From NCBI GenBank assembly GCA_947624655.1, contig CANQLH010000006.1, forward strand, positions 1 to 64,000: a stretch of 64,000 nt of DNA, written 5' to 3'. Numbering within the stretch: the stretch's first letter is position 1; each line of letters opens with the position of its first letter. Position numbers and translations under genes: made by a program. This DNA is from an uncultured Clostridia bacterium (GTDB lineage: Bacteria > Bacillota > Clostridia > TANB77 > CAG-508). Shown here in pieces: positions 20,473-31,382 of the stretch. The notes below the pieces were generated by a model. That model was not told the origin of the DNA and searched no databases. It saw only the letters and a program-made list of their open reading frames with translations.

Positions 20473-21555
20473 TTAATCCTCCTTCATATCTATATTTTTC
20501 CAATTATTTTTTTCATTTTTTATATCTATATCAGTAAAACCTGCTTTTTTTAGTCCTTCTTCTGTATAAAAATCTGGCATTGCTTTGTTTATGCTTTCAA
20601 CTCTAAATAAATCATAAGCATGTATTAGAAGTTCAAAATCTATTTCTTCTTTTAAATAACTACTAATTGCTTTTAAAATCCTATTATTGCCTTCCATTTC
20701 TCCTTCGTAATATTCGAAGCTATCATAATCCCACTTATTATCATAAGTAAATTCTGCTTTATCATCATATAAATAATATCCATATCCCACCATATCAGAA
20801 GAATCATGATTTCCTTTTGCTAAACATTCTTTTATATTTTCACGCCAAGTAACTAGATTATCTAAAACAAATATATTTCCATTATCTCCAATATTGGACA
20901 TTGTTTGATTTTTAGAAATTAAAATATCTCCTTTTTTAAATGGGGTAGGCATATATACAAAAATATTATTTATATCTAAATAAATATCTTCATCCTCATA
21001 TATATTTATTAATACAATTTTTTTATTTATAACATTATATTTTGAAAAAATTGTTCTTTCTTTTTCTCCAAAAAATTTTTTTATAATAGTAAATGAAATT
21101 GTATCATCATATTCATTCACATAGTTTTCTACATCATCATAAACATCTTTATATGTTCCTTTTAGATTTTTTGATATATGATAAGGACTAGAATCTTCTT
21201 TTTTTGTTGTTTTGTTATATTCATACCATGTATAAGCACATCTTTCATCCTCTTTTATAAAATCTTCATATAAACTTTTTAATCTATTTATTTCGTTTTG
21301 AATCATAACTTTTACGCTATCATAATGTTTGCAGTTTATTCTTTCAATTACTTCCATATCAGGATAATTGTCAATTAAGTCTTGATATTTTGAAAATTTT
21401 TCGTCAATATTCATTTTCTTATTTCTATACACTAACACTGCAAGTTCTTCGGTATTGAATTTATGCCCTATTTTTCTACAATAATCTCCTATCGATTTTG
21501 AATTTATTAAATCATAGTCATCTAATTTTCTTTCTTTTTTTATATCTCCATTCAT
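20473..21555 (-). CDS. Hypothetical protein, paralog B
   Basis: Tandem paralog of 19403..20467. Confidence 0.78.
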   Translation of the reverse strand: MNGDIKKERKLDDYDLINSKSIGDYCRKIGHKFNTEELAVLVYRNKKMNIDEKFSKYQDLIDNYPDMEVIERINCKHYDSVKVMIQNEINRLKSLYEDFIKEDERCAYTWYEYNKTTKKEDSSPYHISKNLKGTYKDVYDDVENYVNEYDDTISFTIIKKFFGEKERTIFSKYNVINKKIVLINIYEDEDIYLDINNIFVYMPTPFKKGDILISKNQTMSNIGDNGNIFVLDNLVTWRENIKECLAKGNHDSSDMVGYGYYLYDDKAEFTYDNKWDYDSFEYYEGEMEGNNRILKAISSYLKEEIDFELLIHAYDLFRVESINKAMPDFYTEEGLKKAGFTDIDIKNEKNNWKNIDMKED

Positions 21556-21585
21556 TAATTTTCCTCTTTCTAAATTAAATACTTT

Positions 21586-22374
21586 TTAAAAATCACAAAA
21601 TTTTAAATACTTTGGATTCCAAGCAAGTTCAATAGTTGTTTTCATATCATTTTTATTTTTTGCTATTATAATATCTACTACATTTTTCTTTTGTGTAAAT
21701 TTATCAAAACATTCTTTTCTATGTAATAATATGATAATATCTGCATATTTTTTATAATCTATATTTTGGGTTAAATCTTCTAGTTTTGGAATATGATTTT
21801 CTCTATGTGCTATTTTTTTATATGGTATATTATATGAAGTCAGTAAAATTGGAATGTTTAATTTTTTTGCTAGTTCTTTTAGGTTTTTAAGTATTTCATT
21901 TGTTTCTAAATCTCTACTTAAAATTTTACTTCTATCAAAACTTATTAGTTCTAAATAATCAACTATAATACAACTTATATCTTTTTCAGTTTTCATTTTT
22001 ATAGATTTCTCACAAATTTCTTTTATTGATATTCCTGGTGTATCATCGATATATATTTGTGCTTTATCTAATTTGCTTGTAATTTCACTTAACTTTAAGA
22101 ATTCAGAATCATTTAAGTCTATTTGTTCATCTACAATACTAGGAACTGGAATCATTCCAACAATACTAATAATTTTATTTACTATGCTTTCTTTAGAACA
22201 CTCTAAACTAAAGCATACAACTGCTTTTTTATCTTTTATTGCAATGTTGCTAAGTATATTCAACGCAAGGTTGGTTTTTCCTACAGAAGCTGTTCCTCCT
22301 ATTAAAATAAAATCTCCTCCTTTTATTTTAATTATCTCATCTAATTTTTTAAACCCTGTTTTCATTATTTTCAT
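21586..22374 (-). CDS. Stand-alone DnaB/RecA-like ATPase
   Basis: DFILIGGTASVGKTNLALNI and CIIVDYLELI typical of the DnaB C-terminal fold; no DnaB N-terminal domain. Confidence 0.82.
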   Translation of the reverse strand: MKIMKTGFKKLDEIIKIKGGDFILIGGTASVGKTNLALNILSNIAIKDKKAVVCFSLECSKESIVNKIISIVGMIPVPSIVDEQIDLNDSEFLKLSEITSKLDKAQIYIDDTPGISIKEICEKSIKMKTEKDISCIIVDYLELISFDRSKILSRDLETNEILKNLKELAKKLNIPILLTSYNIPYKKIAHRENHIPKLEDLTQNIDYKKYADIIILLHRKECFDKFTQKKNVVDIIIAKNKNDMKTTIELAWNPKYLKFCDF

Positions 22375-22465
22375 TTTCCTTTCAAATAAAAATATAGCTA
22401 ATATATTTTTATTATATTAGCTATGGTTTATATATTCAATTGCATTGGTCATAGAATGTATTATA

Positions 22466-23458
22466 TTATTTACAGTATCTTTTTACTGCATCATCAAGTA
22501 ATACTTGTATTTCCTCTATAAAAGCTTGTGGCTTTGTTACTGTTACGACATCTAAATTTCTCATTGCCCATAATTTAAAACCTTGAGGATTTGCATACAA
22601 ACTCATTTTAAATTCTTTATCATTTATTGGACTAATTTTTACATTTTTTCCAAACTTTTCTATAACTTCACCAAGTAATATTTCGTTACATTTAGCCTCA
22701 ATTTCAATTTTGTTTCCACTAAAGATTTCAACTGCTGTATCTGTATATTCTTCTATTTCTTTTTCAGTTTTCTTTATGGTTACTTTTTCATTTGTTTCGG
22801 TTAAATTTTTTATTCTATCTAATCTATAATGGAAAAATTCATCATTTCCATTTTTTATTCCAAGCATATAAAATTGTTGATTATCATAGAGAATAGCATA
22901 AGGGGAAACAATAGGTTCACTAACAATTTTCTTTTCTATTTTATCTCCTTTTATACAATATTTCCAATATTCAAATTTTACCTTATTTTTTTTCATAATA
23001 CTATTTGAGATATCCTCAATATTTTTTATTACTTCTATATTGCTTGTCTTACCTTTAGGAGAATATACTTTATAATTCTTTACTTTTTCATTTTCATATA
23101 TATTTTGCAAATTCTTACACTTTTTTATTATTCCTTTCGCAATTCTATCTTCTATGAATGCAGAATAACTAAAAGTATCTATAATTGCTCTAATTTCTCC
23201 TGGCTCAAAATCTGTTTCTGGATCATTGCTGATATAATATCCAACTTTATTGTCATTATATGTACTTATATCATAACCAAATTTCTCTTTTAGTAAATTA
23301 ATATTTCTTCTTATAGTTCTTGGGTCTATATCTTCGCCATATATTTCATTTATTTTTTCCTTTAGCTCTGTTATAGATAACTTATGTTCTTCATCACTAT
23401 ATTTTTTCAATACATTTAATATGTATAGTATATTTCCATTTTTTTCGTATAGTTCCAT
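22466..23458 (-). CDS. WYL-domain transcriptional regulator
   Basis: N-terminal HTH, middle VSPYAILYDNQQFYMLGI, C-terminal WCX-like region. Confidence 0.85.
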   Translation of the reverse strand: MELYEKNGNILYILNVLKKYSDEEHKLSITELKEKINEIYGEDIDPRTIRRNINLLKEKFGYDISTYNDNKVGYYISNDPETDFEPGEIRAIIDTFSYSAFIEDRIAKGIIKKCKNLQNIYENEKVKNYKVYSPKGKTSNIEVIKNIEDISNSIMKKNKVKFEYWKYCIKGDKIEKKIVSEPIVSPYAILYDNQQFYMLGIKNGNDEFFHYRLDRIKNLTETNEKVTIKKTEKEIEEYTDTAVEIFSGNKIEIEAKCNEILLGEVIEKFGKNVKISPINDKEFKMSLYANPQGFKLWAMRNLDVVTVTKPQAFIEEIQVLLDDAVKRYCK

Positions 23459-23488
23459 AGTTTTACTCCTTATTTTGTTGAATGCTTA

Positions 23489-24559
23489 CTAGATAAGTTT
23501 AAAATACTTACTTATTCGTTTTTTTAAAGCTTTTAAAATAGGATTATCATTTTCTATTAAAAAAACATACAATTTTTCCTTGTCTATTATATACATATTT
23601 TCTTTTTTCAATTTTTCTATTAATTCTTTCATATCACATTTTTTATCTTTTGTATATTTTTCTATTCCAGAAAACAAATATATGCCTTCAAACTTGTTTT
23701 TATCATCTATATAATTTTTATATAACACTTCTGCATCATTTTTTACTTGACATGTAATCATTTTTTTATTTTCATCTTCAATATTTATTAAATAAAATTC
23801 GTATTTTACTGTACTAATTTTACTTTTTGAAGGATATAGAATATAACCTTGATTTTCTTCTTGATTTAAAATATAGCAATATACTAAATCTTCTAAATCT
23901 GTAGCGTACAATGTTTTATTAAAATTATATTTATCTATATCTATTTTTTTAAAATTCTCTTTTTTTAAAAATTTATAAGTGTTTTCTATTAACTCTCTTG
24001 CAACCTCATTTTCCTTTGATACTCTTCTAATAGTAGATTGATTTTTAAATGAAAAATATCCATATATATGTCCTGGTACATCATCTTCGTTAATTTCAAT
24101 CCACTCTTCTACCTTTCCATACCAACTAAAGTTATCTTTAAGAATTTTATTTTTTCCTGTATAATAACAAATATCACCTTTACAAATTCCAATATAATAT
24201 TTTCCGTCTCCAAGTCGTGTCATTACATAATCCCCAACATTTATTTGTTTATAATAATCAAAAGCTTTTTTTACTGATGATTTTTCGTATTCTTTCTTCT
24301 CTTTTTTTAAGTATTTATTTTCTAGTTTTTTCTTATAGTAATCTAGCTTTTCTTTATTAAATTTTTCTTCATTATTCTCATCATATTCCTGTATAGATAC
24401 TTTTTCTCCATTTTTACTATACATGTCTGAAACAGGCCAACCCATTCCAAAAATTTTATCTCTAATACAAATTTCTTGTAATTCTTTGACTACTTCTTTA
24501 TTTCCATTTTCACCTCCTGGTTTTAATTTTACTAACCAACAATTTCTTTCCTTTTCCAT
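23489..24559 (-). CDS. Hypothetical protein
   Basis: 356-aa ORF; N-terminus CWLVKLKPGG...GMGWPVSD resembles restriction/EVE-type modules only loosely. Confidence 0.65.
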   Translation of the reverse strand: MEKERNCWLVKLKPGGENGNKEVVKELQEICIRDKIFGMGWPVSDMYSKNGEKVSIQEYDENNEEKFNKEKLDYYKKKLENKYLKKEKKEYEKSSVKKAFDYYKQINVGDYVMTRLGDGKYYIGICKGDICYYTGKNKILKDNFSWYGKVEEWIEINEDDVPGHIYGYFSFKNQSTIRRVSKENEVARELIENTYKFLKKENFKKIDIDKYNFNKTLYATDLEDLVYCYILNQEENQGYILYPSKSKISTVKYEFYLINIEDENKKMITCQVKNDAEVLYKNYIDDKNKFEGIYLFSGIEKYTKDKKCDMKELIEKLKKENMYIIDKEKLYVFLIENDNPILKALKKRISKYFKLI

Positions 24560-24562
24560 TTT

Positions 24563-26068
24563 TTATCCTCCTATAACTTCTTTCAATTTTTCCCATACTT
24601 TAACCATTGCTAAAGTATCTAATCCACAATAAACTAATAAGCCTTTTCTTATTTCTTCCTGTTTTTCTTTTGTATGATTTACTAAATCACTATAAGCGTA
24701 GCTTGCTTCTCCGCCATTATGTACTACTGGCAAATTATGATAATCAAGTTCTGGATCATCTGGGAATAATGCAGGTAGTACATATTTTATTGAATATGAG
24801 CCTTGCATTGCTCTACAATAGTAATATCTTTCTTTAAATGGAATCATTAAGTCTTTTATATTTGCTCTTATATTTAATAGATGTTCACTTAAATCTGGAT
24901 AAGTTTCAGCTAATTTTTTTATTACAGTTTTTTCAAAGCTCATATTATATGCAGTAACGCACACATTTTTAGGAATATCTTCGACTAATCTCTCAGCTAA
25001 TTTTCGTCTTGGATCTATTCCCGCTTCAGCTAAAAATTCTTTATGTTTTAGCTCTCCACCTTCTTTTTCAATATAATGAAGTGAATATTGAAAAGGTATT
25101 TGCATATATGGACTTACTCCATCATATTCAGGAATTGCTTGCTCAAAAGTTTCAAAGTCCAAGAAATATAAAGGATATGAAAGTGTATCTAAAAAATCTC
25201 TTATTTTTTCTTTTTCGATTTTTGTTTCTTTTTCGTTTATTTCAAAATCAACTTGTTCTAAATATTTTTCGTTAATATCTTCATATAAAACATCTTCAAA
25301 ACTAATTTTTCCTTCATTATACAATTCAAACTTTTTATCCTTGTGCATTAATCTAATTTTAAAAATATTATTTTCTGGTAATTCTTTAGTACAATAATTC
25401 CAATATGCACATTCATAAGGCTCAAAACAACTCATACTAATCTTTTTTTCTGGTTCTTTTTCTGCATTGTCATATTTTTGCATATATTCATTTATTTCTT
25501 TTATTTTTTCCTGTATTTCACTTTGCTTTGAAATAGCTATTTCAGTAACATCCTCAATGTTAAAAAGTTTATCTAATTCTAATTTTCCGTTTCTAACATA
25601 CGCACCATTGATATACATTATATGTACTCTTTTTATATTAAACCCTAAGTTATTCAAAACATAATATTGATACGAAACATCATCGTAGTATATATCATGA
25701 ACTTCAGTAGAACTTTTTACTTCATATATTTCTATTCCATCAATGTCATTTTTTAATATATCCACGCTACAAAAATTGTTATCAAAATTAAATGATGCTT
25801 CTGTTATTATATTTGGAACATTTTCTAGTTCTTTTTCTGTATCAGAAATCATTTTAGATAAATCCTTATTAAATTCTATATTTGTGTATTCTCCAAAATA
25901 ACTTCTTGCAAGTTCTCCTACTTTTGTTCCATTTTCTAAAACTGCTTCGTTTCCTATATCTGCCATTTCTTCTGGCTTATTTTTATCTAACCATAATATT
26001 TTATTGCATTGCTTGGCTTTACAATACTTTGACTTTGATAAATATATATTATTCATTCTTTTCTCCAT
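24563..26068 (-). CDS. DUF2779 protein: Cas4-like PD-(D/E)XK plus RNase H-like
   Basis: LSKSKYCKAKQCNKILWLDK, IEIYEVKSS, FLDFETFEQAIPEYDG, CGLDTLAMVKVWEKL. Confidence 0.82.
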   Translation of the reverse strand: MEKRMNNIYLSKSKYCKAKQCNKILWLDKNKPEEMADIGNEAVLENGTKVGELARSYFGEYTNIEFNKDLSKMISDTEKELENVPNIITEASFNFDNNFCSVDILKNDIDGIEIYEVKSSTEVHDIYYDDVSYQYYVLNNLGFNIKRVHIMYINGAYVRNGKLELDKLFNIEDVTEIAISKQSEIQEKIKEINEYMQKYDNAEKEPEKKISMSCFEPYECAYWNYCTKELPENNIFKIRLMHKDKKFELYNEGKISFEDVLYEDINEKYLEQVDFEINEKETKIEKEKIRDFLDTLSYPLYFLDFETFEQAIPEYDGVSPYMQIPFQYSLHYIEKEGGELKHKEFLAEAGIDPRRKLAERLVEDIPKNVCVTAYNMSFEKTVIKKLAETYPDLSEHLLNIRANIKDLMIPFKERYYYCRAMQGSYSIKYVLPALFPDDPELDYHNLPVVHNGGEASYAYSDLVNHTKEKQEEIRKGLLVYCGLDTLAMVKVWEKLKEVIGG

Positions 26069-26093
26069 TAATTGATTTCTATCTTTATACCCC

Positions 26094-26618
26094 TTAACTA
26101 TTATCTTTCGCGCACAAACATTTTAAAATCAAATTATCATCCTCTTTTTCAACAATTGCTGTTATATTAGTGTTATTGTATTTTTCTCTATCTTTTAAGT
26201 AGTTATCTGTATCAGATGTAAGGACAAAATCTTTTATTTTTATCTGTTCTGAAGTATCATCTTTCTCAAATACAATTGATACTTCTTTTAGTTCATCAAT
26301 ATTATCATCTTCTATATCAAAAATCTTTATGTCTTTTATTTTTCCTGTAATTTTTTTAAGTTCTTTATTCTCAAATATGTTGCTGTTAAGTATCTTTTCT
26401 ACAACCTCTTTATCTGTAATAACATTATCTACTAAATTGATTAGTTCCTCATATAGTCCATGCTTTATAAAAAGTTTTTGTACTTTTGGATTTTTTATTT
26501 CTTCTGGACTTCCATATCCAACATATCTATCAAATACATCATCTTTTGTCCATTGTCCTTCGGGCTTATTTTTTAATCGTTGCTCGAGTTGTTCATAAGT
26601 TATTGTATTTTCTTCCAT
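26094..26618 (-). CDS. Hypothetical protein
   Basis: 174-aa ORF between putative nuclease genes. Confidence 0.65.
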   Translation of the reverse strand: MEENTITYEQLEQRLKNKPEGQWTKDDVFDRYVGYGSPEEIKNPKVQKLFIKHGLYEELINLVDNVITDKEVVEKILNSNIFENKELKKITGKIKDIKIFDIEDDNIDELKEVSIVFEKDDTSEQIKIKDFVLTSDTDNYLKDREKYNNTNITAIVEKEDDNLILKCLCAKDNS

Positions 26619-26631
26619 TTTTAATTTCTCC

Positions 26632-27852
26632 TTATTTTAAAATAAATTCTTCTCCATCCTCTAATATAAGAGCTTTATCAGTTAGTTCTTTAATTTTTTC
26701 CTTATCCTCTGTATGTATAGGTATTACATATTTTGGATTAGTAATATTAATAACTTCTTTAATTGCTTCTGGAGTTGCATGACCACTAGTATGTAAATAA
26801 ATGTTATCTTTTGGAACGAAATCTTGGATTCTTTTATACTCTTCATTTGTTCCTGTTAAATACCCTTTCCACTCCGAATATATAAAAGCATTATTTTCAA
26901 ACATTTTTAAAAATTTTGCAAATTTTGCATTTGATCTAACTAACATTACAAAGCCATATTTCTCCATCTTTTCTAACATATTTGGTGCGTAACGATAGAC
27001 TTTAGTTCCTTTAATGTTATTAGTATCATTAAATTTATATAAGTTACTTCTTGAAATTGTATTAATATATTCTAAAAGAACACATTGATAATCATCACAA
27101 ATAAACATTTTGTGATTTTTTAGTGTTGCTTTATGTATTGCTGCTATCCTGTCTATATTGGTACTACTGCATAATACAAAATTATATTTATTCTCATTAA
27201 AAATTTTTTCAGCCTCTTTTTGTAACTCGAATTTTGTTAATACTTTACTCTTATCTCTTGTTAATGTTGTTCCTTCACAAATTAAGCAATCTACTTTTCC
27301 AACATATTTTTTAATTGCTTCTAAAACTTTTCTACCTCTTTGACCATGCGTTCTGAAATCTCCTGTATGTAAAACCTTTTTTCTATCTGCTTCAATTAAA
27401 AACATATAGCTATCAAAGGCTGAATGATCAACAGCAATAGGAATAATTTTTATATCATCAATTATTATTTTATCTTTAATATTAAAAGTTTTAAATTTTG
27501 ATATTCTTTCCAAATCTTCTCTTTCCACAAGATTAGCTTTGCTAAGTCTAGTTTGTACTATATTATAAATTTCTTTTGAAACCTCTCCAATATAAATTGG
27601 TATATTAGGTAATACTTTATTATATAATCCTATATGATCTCCATGGTAATGAGTAATAAATATTGATTTATAGCTAGGAATCCCCTTTGTTAAGCCTTCT
27701 AATTCTATTTCTGGTTTTTTTCTGCCTTCTGAATCTGGTAAATTGCTACCTATATCTATAATTATTTTAGTACCTTTACTTGATTCAATTTCAGTAATAC
27801 AACCTCCTATTTGATTAGTTCCTCTATTAATCTTTATTTGCAATAAATACAC
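26632..27852 (-). CDS. MBL-fold (RNase J/beta-CASP-like) hydrolase
   Basis: ITHYHGDHIG, VLHTGDFRTHG, C-terminal HTSGHAT. Confidence 0.85.
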   Translation of the reverse strand: MYLLQIKINRGTNQIGGCITEIESSKGTKIIIDIGSNLPDSEGRKKPEIELEGLTKGIPSYKSIFITHYHGDHIGLYNKVLPNIPIYIGEVSKEIYNIVQTRLSKANLVEREDLERISKFKTFNIKDKIIIDDIKIIPIAVDHSAFDSYMFLIEADRKKVLHTGDFRTHGQRGRKVLEAIKKYVGKVDCLICEGTTLTRDKSKVLTKFELQKEAEKIFNENKYNFVLCSSTNIDRIAAIHKATLKNHKMFICDDYQCVLLEYINTISRSNLYKFNDTNNIKGTKVYRYAPNMLEKMEKYGFVMLVRSNAKFAKFLKMFENNAFIYSEWKGYLTGTNEEYKRIQDFVPKDNIYLHTSGHATPEAIKEVINITNPKYVIPIHTEDKEKIKELTDKALILEDGEEFILK

Positions 27853-27949
27853 TTCCTCTTTTCTAATATCATTTTATAATACTATATATCACTTTTTTAT
27901 TTTTTTCAACAGCTTGGTCATAAAATGTTCTATCTTATTAATTTGTATA

Positions 27950-28393
27950 ACTAACTATTTAGTTCTATATTCCTTTTTTCCTCTTCCACAGCATCAATTA
28001 ATTCTTGCTCTGTTGGTATTTGATTAATTCAAGATAATGTGACCAACTCAATTGCGACGACACTGTTGTCGCAATTGGAAAATAAATATAAAATTTTCTC
28101 ATTCTTTCTAAATTTCTTTTAGAAAATCCTTTTCCAAATTCATTCGTTAATTTTTGAGATAACTTTTCAAGTACAGTTTCCCCATATGAAGCTCTTTCAT
28201 CACCTTGCTGTATTTCCATAATAGCTTTTCCAATATTCCAGTATAAATTAAGCATTTCAGTATTAACTGCATTATACACTTTATTTCTACTGTTAATCAC
28301 TAATTCTTTAATATTATTAAACATATTGTCAATTTCATTTTCACTATTCATTAAATTATTATTCAAATAAATCCCTCCTATTTTTGCGAACAT
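27950..28393 (-). pseudogene. DUF1016/YhcG-like nuclease relic with internal deletion
   Basis: N-terminal domain to LSWSHYLELIK, then a frame change into IPTEQELIDAVEEEKRNIELNS*, resembling the family C-terminus; catalytic middle absent. Confidence 0.7.
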
Positions 28394-28410
28394 TTGTATT
28401 GTATCATACT

Positions 28411-28456
28411 AAAAAAGGAATGTCAACATATATACTATGTCTACATTCCTTTTTTC
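28411..28456. terminator. Stem-loop terminator-like sequence
   Basis: aaaaaaggaatgt ... acattcctttttt. Confidence 0.75.
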
Positions 28457-28535
28457 AATGCTTTTTATTCGCATATTTATATTTTTGCTAACAAGCCCAA
28501 ACTTATTTATTGTTGAAATTCTTATAATAAGCTAT

Positions 28536-31305
28536 TTACTCATTCCTTCCACAGCAGTTTTTGTATTTTTTCCCACTTCCACAAGGGCATGGGTCGTTTC
28601 TACCTACCTTTGGTGTTGTATTTACAACTGTTGTATTAACTTTTGGAGCTTCTTCATTATGCTTTTCTGGTGCATTTGAACTTTCAAAGTTAATGCTATT
28701 TAATGCTTCTTGGGCAGCCTTTGTAATTTGGATTGTTTGCTGTCTCTTTATTTCTTCTCTTTTTTGTAAATGTAACATTAATTTAACTACATCAACTTTA
28801 ATATTTGCAACCATTTCGTCAAACATGTCGAAACCTTCTATTCTATATTGGTCAACCGGATTCTTTTGACCATAAGCACGAAGACCAATTCCGTTTTTTA
28901 ACTCATCCATACTGTCAATGTGATCCATCCATTTTTGGTCAACAACTTTTAGCATTACTACTCTTTCAAGCTCTCTTAGTTCGTCTGCTCCTACCTCATT
29001 CTCTTTTTCTTCATATATTGCCATTGCAGAAGCTTTTATATCTTCTTTTAAATCTTGTTTGCTTAATGTATTAACCTTATCTGAAATATCTATTGCAAAT
29101 ATACTTTTTACCTCTTGAACAAGTGCTTCCTTATTTACTCCTTCTTCAGAAGAATGAAGATCAACTACTGCATCAGCAACATTTTCTATCATAGATATTA
29201 TATTGTCTTTAATATTCTTACCATCAAGAACTTCTTTTCTTTGTTTATATATAATTTCCCTTTGAACATTCATAACATCATCATATTGTAATACATTTTT
29301 ACGAATACTAAAGTTTCTGCCTTCAACTCTCTTCTGTGCTCTTTCAACAGCATTAGAAATCATCTTAGATTCAATTGGAATATTCTCATCAGCTCCAAGT
29401 GTATTATATACACTTGTTATCATATCTCCACCAAATATCTTCATTAAATCATCATCAAGACCTATGTAAAATCTCGATTCACCATTATCTCCTTGACGTC
29501 CGCTTCTACCTCTTAACTGATTGTCTATTCTTCTTGATTCGTGTCTTTCTGTACCAATAATTTTTAATCCACCGAGCTGCAATTACTTTTTCTTTTTCTT
29601 CTTTTATTGTTTCATCATATTTTTGTTTTAATTCTTTAAAATCTTTTCTAGCTTGTAATATTTCTTTATCATCAGTTTCGTTAAATGCAGTTGCTTGTTC
29701 TATTAAATTTTCGGGAACTTTTCTCTTTCTCATTTCTTGTAGAGCTAAATATTCAGAATTTCCTCCAAGCATAATATCGGTACCACGGCCTGCCATATTT
29801 GTTGCAATTGTTACAGCTCCATATTTACCAGCTTGTGCAATTATTTCTGCTTCTTTCTCGTGGAACTTAGCATTTAATACCTCGTGTGGTATTCCTTCCT
29901 TCTTTAAGATATTGCTCAATTTCTCTGATTTCTCAATAGAAATTGTACCAACAAGAACTGGTTGTCCTTTAGCGTGACTTTCTTTTATTTCTTCTACTAT
30001 TGCTCTAAATTTTGCATTTTCATTTTTGTATATTATATCATTATTGTCTATCCTTATCATAGGCTTATTTGTAGGAATACTTATAACATCTAGGTTATAT
30101 ATCTCTCTAAATTCTTCCTCTTCTGTCATAGCTGTACCTGTCATACCTGATAATTTTTCATACATTCTAAAGTAATTTTGGAATGTAATTGTAGCAAGTG
30201 TCTTTGATTCATCAGCAATTTTTACATTTTCTTTTGCTTCTATTGCTTGATGTAAACCGTTGTTATATCTTCTTCCATACATTATTCTTCCTGTAAATTC
30301 ATCAACTATTAAAACTTCTCCATCTTTTACGATGTAGTCAATATCCTTTTTCATAATTCCATGTGCACGTAAAGCTTGAGTTACGTGATGAACTAAATCA
30401 GAATTGTCTAAATCATTATAGTTTTCTATATTGAATGCTTGCTCTGCCTTTTTTATACCTTTTTGTGTAAGAGAGGCAGATTTTGCTTTTAAGTCAACTA
30501 TATAGTCATATTTTTCATTATCCTCTGCCTGTTCAAAATCTTTTATATCTTCTTCTACAATAATTTTAGGTGTAAGTTTTTTTACGAAGTCATTAGCCTT
30601 TTTATATAAATCCGAAGACTTATTTGCTCTACCTGAAATTATAAGTGGGGTTCTTGCTTCATCTATTAAAATACTATCTATCTCATCCACAATCGCAAAG
30701 TGTAAATCTCTTTGTACCGCTTGATTTTTGTATATTACCATATTATCTCTTAAGTAATCAAATCCAAACTCATTATTTGTTCCATATATTATATCTGATG
30801 CATATGCTCTTTGCTTTTCTGCTGGATCCATTCCACTTATTACAAGTCCAACTGTAAGTCCTAAGAATTTATATAATTTTCCCATCCACTCACTATCACG
30901 CTTTGCTAAGTAGTCGTTTACTGTTATTATATGAACTCCTTTTCCTGTTAGAGCATTTAGGTATGCTGGAAGTGTTGCAACTAAAGTTTTACCTTCTCCT
31001 GTTTTCATCTCTGCAATTCTTCCTTGATGCAAGATTATTCCACCTATTAATTGTACATCAAAATGTCTCATTCCTAGAACTCTTTTTGATGCCTCTCTAA
31101 CAACAGCAAAGGCTTCTGGTAAAATTCCATCTAATGTTTCTCCGTCTTGCAATCTTACTTTAAAATCTGCTGTTTTATTTCTTAATTCTTCATCACTAAG
31201 CTTAGAAATTTCATCTTCATAACTGTTTATTTTCTCAACTAATGGCATTACTCTTTTTACTTCTTTTTCTGAATAAGTACCAAAAATGTTTTTAAAAAAT
31301 CCCAT
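28536..31305 (-). CDS. secA: Preprotein translocase ATPase SecA (reconstructed through a +1 shift at 29574)
   Basis: ORFs 29506..31305 and 28536..29582 join as [34 protein letters not shown]; 2770 bp = 3x923+1; C-terminal [17 protein letters not shown]. Confidence 0.95.
29572..29574 (-). other. CGG +1 frameshift site (gct C ggt gga)
   Basis: Extra C before Gly in the [13 protein letters not shown] motif. Confidence 0.92.
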
Positions 31306-31382
31306 CTGTTTCGCACCTCTTTTTTAGATTTTCTTTTATACTATATCACGTTTTTGTTTATTTAGCAATAGAAATGTTTTAT

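Noticed and set aside
27998-28393. DUF1016 frame change as another CGG event
   Set aside because: No CGG at the junction and the middle of the protein is missing; it is a deletion.
29560-29590. Classical slippery-site programmed frameshifting (prfB- or dnaX-like)
   Set aside because: No shared slippery heptamer, upstream SD-like element or downstream stem/pseudoknot across the 15 sites; P-site codons are unrelated.
28536-31305. secA, tsaB, tsaE and prkC as pseudogenes
   Set aside because: Each has intact sequence on both sides and the same single-base feature; several are normally essential and no other decay is visible.
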